A DNA stretch of 18,703 nucleotides, taken from the NCBI GenBank assembly GCA_017534025.1, contig JAFWDF010000099.1:1-18703 (forward strand), in the 5' to 3' direction. Below are positions 14,160 through 18,703 of this stretch, in pieces. The stretch's first letter is position 1, and each line of letters begins with the position of its first letter. Below the pieces are notes generated by a model. That model saw only the letters and a list, made by a program, of their open reading frames with translations. It searched no databases and was not told the origin of the DNA. The translations under genes were made by a program, and so were the position numbers. The stretch is from Bacillota bacterium (GTDB lineage Bacteria > Bacillota > Clostridia > Peptostreptococcales > Anaerovoracaceae).

Positions 14160-15101
14160 TCAGACAGAAAAAGCCTGCTTCAATTCCGCAATGGAACGGA
14201 AGCCGTTTTCCGCCATATACTCGATCAGCTCGGATTTAATGCGCACCACGGCAGCCGGATCCATCAGAGCCGCAGTTCCCACTTCCACGGCAGAGGCGCC
14301 GGCAGCCAGAAATTCCACGACATCGGTTCCTTTCGTAATGCCGCCGATTCCGATTACGGGAATCTGCACGGCACGGGCCGTCTCCCAGACCATCCGGAGT
14401 GCTACCGGCTTAATGGCCGGGCCGGAAAATCCGCCGGTTTTTCTGGAAAGCACAGCGCTTCTGGTTTTCAGATCAATCCGCATCCCCATAAGGGTGTTAA
14501 TGAGTGATACCGCGTCCGCGCCGGCGTGTTCCGCCGCTTTCGCGATCACTGTAATATCGGTTACATTCGGTGTCAGCTTAACGATGAGCGGACGGTCGAC
14601 CACCTTCCGGACAGCGGATGTCACCGCCTCTGCCATCGCCGGATCTGTGCCGAAAAGCATCCCGCCCTCACTGACATTCGGGCAGGAAATATTCAATTCG
14701 AACAGATCAATTTCCGGACAATCGCGCAGCATTTCCGCTACTCTGACATATTCTTCCACGCTGTGGCCGGCCAGATTGCAAATGATTTTTGTATCGTACC
14801 GGGAAAGGAACGGCAGCGTATCGCGTATATATGCCGCTGCGCCCTTATTTTCCAGGCCGATGGAATTCAGCATACCGCCGTACGTTTCCGCAATGCGAGG
14901 CAGATCGTTGCCGCTCCACGGTTCGGCAGACACACCCTTGGTCACGGCTGCCCCCAGTTCGGACAGATCGTAGTACGCACTGCTGTCCTGCGGGGAAAAC
15001 GTTCCGGATGCCGTCATGACCGGATTGCTGAAGGACACGCCTGCCACATCGACACGGAGATCGATGCCCAGTTCCACCGCTTTTTTATCCAGCTTCGCCA
15101 T
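14160..15101 (-). CDS. pyrD: Dihydroorotate dehydrogenase B, catalytic subunit
   Basis: This 313-residue FMN-dependent TIM-barrel protein oxidises dihydroorotate to orotate. The catalytic base is cysteine (C130 in ELNISCPNV), which marks class 1 rather than the membrane-bound class 2 enzyme with serine. With PyrK next door it is the class 1B, NAD+-linked heterotetramer. NPVMTASGTF, SIGLENKG and the GIGGIT and VGTAALMDP phosphate-binding segments are visible. The ATG at 15101 overlaps the last base of the pyrK stop (TGATG) and has GAGGTGG 7 nt upstream. A GTG one codon earlier (15104) is possible but too close to that site. The frame is intact. Confidence 0.96.
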   Translation of the reverse strand: MAKLDKKAVELGIDLRVDVAGVSFSNPVMTASGTFSPQDSSAYYDLSELGAAVTKGVSAEPWSGNDLPRIAETYGGMLNSIGLENKGAAAYIRDTLPFLSRYDTKIICNLAGHSVEEYVRVAEMLRDCPEIDLFELNISCPNVSEGGMLFGTDPAMAEAVTSAVRKVVDRPLIVKLTPNVTDITVIAKAAEHAGADAVSLINTLMGMRIDLKTRSAVLSRKTGGFSGPAIKPVALRMVWETARAVQIPVIGIGGITKGTDVVEFLAAGASAVEVGTAALMDPAAVVRIKSELIEYMAENGFRSIAELKQAFSV

Positions 15102-15931
15102 CACCAGACCACCTCATCTCCCCGGAAAACAGGGCCATCCTTGCAAACCCTTTTTCGTACAATCATTTCCTGTCCGTTTTCCTGTTCTTCCAGCATCGGG
15201 GTGCTGCACCCCAGGCAGACGCCGTATCCGCAGGCCATCCGGCTTTCGAGGGAAACCTGCAGTGCCCGGTCATCGCCGTGCGTCCGGACATACTCGTCCA
15301 CTGCCTTCAGCATCGGCCGCGGCCCGCAGGCAAAATACAGGTCGCCGGTCACGCCATAGTGTTCCATGCAGCCGCAGACATTTCCGTGATAAACGCCTTC
15401 CTGCGGCAGGTCTGTCGAAACCAGTACCCGTGCACCGGTCTTCCGGAGTTCTTCCGCCCCAAAAGGATGCTTGCGGAACCCCAGGACCGCCGTTACTTCC
15501 GTGCCGGCGGCGAGCAATTCCTCTGCCAGCAGCTGCAGCACCGAAGTGCCCACGCCTCCGCCGATCAGAACCGTCTGTACCGGAGCCTGCCGGTTTTCCC
15601 GCGCAGCGCCCTCCCGGGCTTCCTGCAGATCAAAGCCGTTCCCCAGCGGTCCGGATACCCGGACTTTCGCGCCTTTACTTTTCTCTGCCATTTCCCGGGT
15701 TCCTTCTCCGGTCACCTCATAAATCAGGTAAATCACCTGTTCCCGCCGGTCCGCTGCGTGCACGCCGAAGGGCCGCGGCAGAATCAGACGGTCCGCGTCC
15801 GGATAGATATTGAAAAACTGGCCCGGCCGGACCCGGTCCGCCGCTTCGGGATAATGAATTCCCATCCGGAAGATTCCCGGCGCGATCTCCGTATTGTCCA
15901 GCACGTCCGCTGTTATAATCGTCTGTTTCAC
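15101..15931 (-). CDS. pyrK: Dihydroorotate dehydrogenase B, electron transfer subunit
   Basis: The 276-residue ferredoxin-reductase-like subunit carries electrons from PyrD FMN to NAD+. An FAD domain (about 1-105; RPFGVH at 53-58 in the flavin site) is followed by the NAD-binding GGGVGTSVL (124-132). A C-terminal [2Fe-2S] domain has cysteines C234, C239, C242 and C263 (ACGYGVCLGCS, then VCKDGPVF). All the cofactor residues expected for the family are present. The start is GTG at 15931, with GAGGAG 6 nt upstream, and it overlaps the pyrF stop by 4 nt (GTGA). Its stop is fused to the pyrD start, ensuring matched production of the two subunits. Confidence 0.95.
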   Translation of the reverse strand: MKQTIITADVLDNTEIAPGIFRMGIHYPEAADRVRPGQFFNIYPDADRLILPRPFGVHAADRREQVIYLIYEVTGEGTREMAEKSKGAKVRVSGPLGNGFDLQEAREGAARENRQAPVQTVLIGGGVGTSVLQLLAEELLAAGTEVTAVLGFRKHPFGAEELRKTGARVLVSTDLPQEGVYHGNVCGCMEHYGVTGDLYFACGPRPMLKAVDEYVRTHGDDRALQVSLESRMACGYGVCLGCSTPMLEEQENGQEMIVRKRVCKDGPVFRGDEVVW

Positions 15932-16857
15932 TCTGTTCTCCTCGCCAGAGCGGCGCGCAGCGTGTCCCGCATTTCTGCTGCGGCGGCAGCTGCCGCGTCC
16001 GCATAGTTTTCTTCTCCGCAGCCTTCCATTTTCCGGTAAGCCGCCGTAATACCTCTGGAGGAACTGATGATGGCTCCCAATCCGCGTGCGTCAAAGAAGC
16101 CGGCCACATCTTCCGCCGTCCCGCCCTGGGCGCCGTAGCCCGGTACCAGGAAAAAAGTATGCGGCAGGGCGGCCCTCAGACGTTCGCCTTCTTCTTTGTG
16201 TGTTGCACCGACGACGGCCCCCACTTCACTGTATCCGAACTTTCCGATCAGGCTGCTGCCCCATTCCGCCGTAAGCTCGCCCACGGCTTCATACACCTTG
16301 CGGCCGTCCGCCAGCTCCAGCATCTGAATCTCGCTGCTGCTCGGATTGCTGGTGCGCACAAGTACAAAAATTCCCTTGCCGGCGGCTGCGCAGGCATCGG
16401 TAAACGGTTTGATCCCGTCTGTCCCCAGATACGGATTGACGGTTACGGAATCTTCCCACCAGGTCGCTTCTCTCCGGCTCCCGGTCTCCGCACCGTCCAG
16501 GTGCGCTGCATAAGCGGCCGCAGTGGATGAAATATCGCCCCGCTTGATATCGCCGATCACTGTCAGGCCTTTTTCCGCCGCGTACCGGCAGGTCCGGTTA
16601 TACGCCCGGATGCCGCTCTCGCCAAACTTTTCATACATGGCGATCTGCGGTTTCACGGCAGGCACAATGTCGGCCACCGCATCGATGATGTTCCGGTTAA
16701 ATTCTTCAAACATCGCGGCAATGCCCTCCGCCGTTTCGCCGTATTCCTCAAAGTACTTTTTTTTCAGGCCTTCCGGCATCATGGCAATCGTCGGATCCAG
16801 CCCGACAACGGAAGGATTGTTCTTTTTCTGAATATTCTCTATTAATCTGTCAATCAT
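15928..16857 (-). CDS. pyrF: Orotidine 5'-phosphate decarboxylase, type 2
   Basis: The 309-residue enzyme removes CO2 from OMP to give UMP. The catalytic Asp-Lys-Asp array is in GDIKRGDIS (102-110; D103, K105, D108). The N-terminal VVGLDPTI and the late LVPGYGAQGG and ISSSRGI phosphate-binding segments fit the longer type 2 (TIGR02127-like) subfamily rather than the 230-residue type 1 form. The C-terminus includes a run of seven alanines (ADAAAAAAAEM). No strong Shine-Dalgarno site is seen before the ATG, which lies 15 nt after the pyrC stop, so translation may depend on coupling. The end overlaps the pyrK start by 4 nt. Confidence 0.95.
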   Translation of the reverse strand: MIDRLIENIQKKNNPSVVGLDPTIAMMPEGLKKKYFEEYGETAEGIAAMFEEFNRNIIDAVADIVPAVKPQIAMYEKFGESGIRAYNRTCRYAAEKGLTVIGDIKRGDISSTAAAYAAHLDGAETGSRREATWWEDSVTVNPYLGTDGIKPFTDACAAAGKGIFVLVRTSNPSSSEIQMLELADGRKVYEAVGELTAEWGSSLIGKFGYSEVGAVVGATHKEEGERLRAALPHTFFLVPGYGAQGGTAEDVAGFFDARGLGAIISSSRGITAAYRKMEGCGEENYADAAAAAAAEMRDTLRAALARRTE

Positions 16858-16872
16858 AATTTTATAACAATT

Positions 16873-18213
16873 CTACTTCTCAAAAATAATCCGGCCGCCC
16901 GCCATGGTCATCCGCACATCGCCCTTCACTTTCATGCCTGCGAACGGCGTGTTTTCCGCCTTGGAAGCGAACCCCCTGTCCGGGATTTCAAATTCCCTGG
17001 TCACATCAATGACGGCCAGGTCCGCCCGGCTGCCGCCTTCCAGCGTGCCGCCGCCGCAGTTCAGAATTTCCGCCGGCTTCGTGCTCATCATCCGGATCAG
17101 CTGCATCGGTTCCATACCGTGTTTTTCTACCATTTCCGTATAGCTCACCGCAAAACTGGTCTCCAGCCCGATGACCCCGAACGGAGCCGCTGCAAACGGA
17201 AGCGCTTTTTCCTGCGGGCTGTGCGGCGCATGGTCCGTGGCAATGACATCCAGCGTGCCGTCCAGCATCGCCCGGATCACGGCATCCCGGTCATTGTGCG
17301 TGCCCAGCGGCGGATTCATCTTGCGGTGGGAATCCACCGTAACGCCCTTCGGAGAAACCGAACGATGATAGATATCTCTCCGGCCGCCGCCGACAATGAC
17401 ATTTTCATCAATAAGCGTAAAATAGTGCGGCGCGGTTTCCGCCGTGATATTCATTTTCCATTCCTGCTTTGCCAGACGGATCAGGTCCAGGCTCAGTTTG
17501 GAGCTGATGTGCTGCAGATGCAGCTTCGCCCCGGTTTCCCTGGCCAGCAGAATATCCCGGATCGCGATCATCGGCTCCGCTTCCGGAGGAATCCCCGGCA
17601 GTCCGGTTCTGGACGAAAATGATCCCCGGCGCATACAGCCGCCGTCCTTCAATTCCGACTGCTCCGTATGATCCAGGATCGGCATGCCGATCTCCGCCGC
17701 CAGACGGAAGGCTTCCCGCATGACCGCCGGATCGTCCACCGAACGGCCGTCCTCGCTGAACGCCGCCGCCCCCGCTTTCTTCAGGGCACGGAAATCATTG
17801 AGCCGCAGGCCCAGCTGCCCTTCTGTCACAGCCGCCGCCGGCAGCACCCGGACACCGTTGGCCTCCGCCGCTTTCCGGTGAATAAACTGCATACTTTCCG
17901 GTGAATCCAGTACCGGCTGCGTATTCGGCATACAGCAGACCGTGGTGAATCCACCCGCTGCCGCCGCAGCGCAGCCGCTGGCAATGGTTTCTTTATACTC
18001 CTGCCCCGGTTCACGGAAATGCACATGCATATCGATCAGACCGGGCACCACCAGGCAGCCCGACGCATCCACAATGCGGTCGAAGCCCCGGATGGACACA
18101 CAGCCGGTCTCCTCCATCCCCGCAATCTTTCCGTCCGCCACAATAATATCCGCCATGCGGTCCACATTTCTGGACGGATCCACTACCCGGCCGCCCGTGA
18201 TGAGTATTTTCAT
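16873..18213 (-). CDS. pyrC: Dihydroorotase, type I
   Basis: The 446-residue zinc amidohydrolase cyclises carbamoyl aspartate to dihydroorotate, the third step to UMP. Metal and catalytic residues expected for type I enzymes are visible: H63 and H65 in DMHVHFR, D155 in FSEDGRSV, H182 in LDHTE, H235 in LQHIS, and D327 in ATDHAPHS. C-terminal GGTLEGGSRADLAVIDV is typical. Between APHYFTLIDE and KMNPPL there is a longer segment (about 271-297, including GGGRRDIYHRSVSPKG) than I recall in common homologues, which may be a lineage insertion in a surface or active-site loop. The upstream GGAG lies within the pyrI stop region, 9 nt before the ATG; the gap to pyrI is 6 nt. Confidence 0.95.
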   Translation of the reverse strand: MKILITGGRVVDPSRNVDRMADIIVADGKIAGMEETGCVSIRGFDRIVDASGCLVVPGLIDMHVHFREPGQEYKETIASGCAAAAAGGFTTVCCMPNTQPVLDSPESMQFIHRKAAEANGVRVLPAAAVTEGQLGLRLNDFRALKKAGAAAFSEDGRSVDDPAVMREAFRLAAEIGMPILDHTEQSELKDGGCMRRGSFSSRTGLPGIPPEAEPMIAIRDILLARETGAKLHLQHISSKLSLDLIRLAKQEWKMNITAETAPHYFTLIDENVIVGGGRRDIYHRSVSPKGVTVDSHRKMNPPLGTHNDRDAVIRAMLDGTLDVIATDHAPHSPQEKALPFAAAPFGVIGLETSFAVSYTEMVEKHGMEPMQLIRMMSTKPAEILNCGGGTLEGGSRADLAVIDVTREFEIPDRGFASKAENTPFAGMKVKGDVRMTMAGGRIIFEK

Positions 18214-18219
18214 AACATT

Positions 18220-18651
18220 CTACTCCGCTTTCATCGAAACGATCTCATCGCAGAAAATACATCTGTATTCCTGGTTTTCCTCATCGGTCAGCACAAAAGT
18301 ATGCACAATGCCTCTCTCCGTAGCCGTCACGCAGCGCGGATTCCGGCAGCGGATAACATTTTCCACCCGCGAAGGAAGGGTCGGCTTTACTTTTCTTACA
18401 ATGACATGATCTTCAATAACATTCACTGTGGCATGGGGTTCGATCAGCCCGATGACATCCATGTCCACATTTACTTTATTCTCAATTTTGATAATGTCTT
18501 TCTTTCCCAGTTTGTGGCTGACTGCGTTGGCGATAATGGCCACCGTATCATGTGCTGTGTCCACATCCAGATATTCCAGCAGCTTCATGCCCCGTCCGGC
18601 GGTAATATGGTCGATTACAATGCCTTTTTTAATGCTGTCTACTACTACCAT
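18220..18651 (-). CDS. pyrI: Aspartate carbamoyltransferase regulatory chain
   Basis: The 143-residue regulatory subunit of ATCase has an N-terminal nucleotide-binding domain (IKKGIVIDHITAGRGMKLLEYL, about 7-28) and a C-terminal zinc domain. The four zinc cysteines are C102, C107, C131 and C134 (CRNPRC, then CIFC). It carries the allosteric site for CTP and ATP and holds catalytic trimers together through the zinc domain. Its presence predicts a feedback-controlled PyrB6-PyrI6-type enzyme. The ribosome-binding site GGAGG sits across the end of pyrB, 9 nt before the ATG, and the gap to the pyrB stop is 4 nt, so the two subunits are coupled. Confidence 0.96.
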   Translation of the reverse strand: MVVVDSIKKGIVIDHITAGRGMKLLEYLDVDTAHDTVAIIANAVSHKLGKKDIIKIENKVNVDMDVIGLIEPHATVNVIEDHVIVRKVKPTLPSRVENVIRCRNPRCVTATERGIVHTFVLTDEENQEYRCIFCDEIVSMKAE

Positions 18652-18655
18652 GCCT

Positions 18656-18703
18656 TTATACCTCCAGTCCGAGAAGCTTTACAATCAAAGCCATGCGCAC
18701 ATA
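18656..18703 (-). CDS. pyrB: Aspartate carbamoyltransferase catalytic chain, 3' end (partial)
   Basis: Only the last 15 codons and a TAA stop are inside the window. They read YVRMALIVKLLGLEV, which resembles the usual ATCase C-terminus (VRMALLA..LG). With pyrI 4 nt downstream this gives the standard pyrBI order. The rest of the gene, and whatever regulates the operon, lies beyond the right edge. Confidence 0.88.
   Translation of the reverse strand, partial: YVRMALIVKLLGLEV

Noticed and set aside
14050..15359. Plus-strand frames of 307 and 277 codons opposite pyrD and pyrK
   Set aside because: Antisense to two unambiguous pyrimidine genes, with no Shine-Dalgarno site or recognisable domain.
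1..18703. CRISPR arrays, insertion sequences, phage genes, tRNAs
   Set aside because: No regularly spaced direct repeats with unique spacers, no transposase or integrase, and no cloverleaf with tRNA consensus boxes was noticed on either strand; a dedicated tRNA scan was not possible.

Overview
The window looks like a chromosomal housekeeping segment from a low-G+C-lineage (Bacillota, class Clostridia) bacterium with moderately GC-rich genes. The clues are a 16S leader with a Bacillus/Clostridium-type boxA, a tetrahydrofolate (THF) riboswitch before a folate-type ECF S-component gene, the clostridial neighbourhood spoVB-like flippase / hup / rqcP, a PyrK-PyrD (class 1B) dihydroorotate dehydrogenase, S-layer-homology domains and strong Shine-Dalgarno sites. 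I cannot place it below class; Lachnospirales-like is a guess. No phage, transposon, CRISPR or tRNA was seen.

Layout, left to right. Positions 1-36 hold the 5' end of a 16S rRNA gene on the minus strand, which continues out of the window. Its leader (boxA and a hairpin) and promoter with an A-rich upstream element lie at 37-375. Positions 380-565 form an unassigned, inverted-repeat-rich spacer. From 592 the plus strand carries an extended -10 promoter, a THF riboswitch, an intrinsic terminator and folT (919-1440), the only plus-strand gene. Everything else is on the minus strand: rqcP (1450-1692), preceded by four 21-bp-spaced degenerate repeats, and hup (1899-2177) with its own promoter and terminator.

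From 18703 down to 2386 runs one tightly packed minus-strand gene chain, probably one long operon or several overlapping transcripts. Gaps are 41 nt or less and there are several 1-8 nt overlaps. It starts with UMP biosynthesis: pyrB (3' end only), pyrI, pyrC, pyrF, pyrK, pyrD, pyrE. Apart from carbamoyl phosphate synthase (carAB, not in view), this is the whole de novo route to UMP. It continues with a YgiQ-family radical SAM protein, an orphan beta-class DNA methyltransferase, cca (tRNA CCA addition) and thiamine pyrophosphokinase, joined by overlaps. It ends with an envelope-flavoured group: a CpsB/YwqE-type PHP phosphatase, an SLH-anchored GHL10 glycoside-hydrolase-like protein, a previously easy-to-miss 59-residue two-helix membrane protein (5332-5511), an MtaD/SsnA-type amidohydrolase and a SpoVB/MurJ-family flippase.

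Most of this is recognisable core metabolism. The points that merit a second look are the riboswitch with a 22-nt perfect palindrome in an added arm, the unpartnered methyltransferase stitched into a translation/nucleotide operon, the tiny membrane protein between the SLH glycosidase and the amidohydrolase, the exact 21-bp repeat series before rqcP, and the structured spacer between the rRNA and folT promoters.
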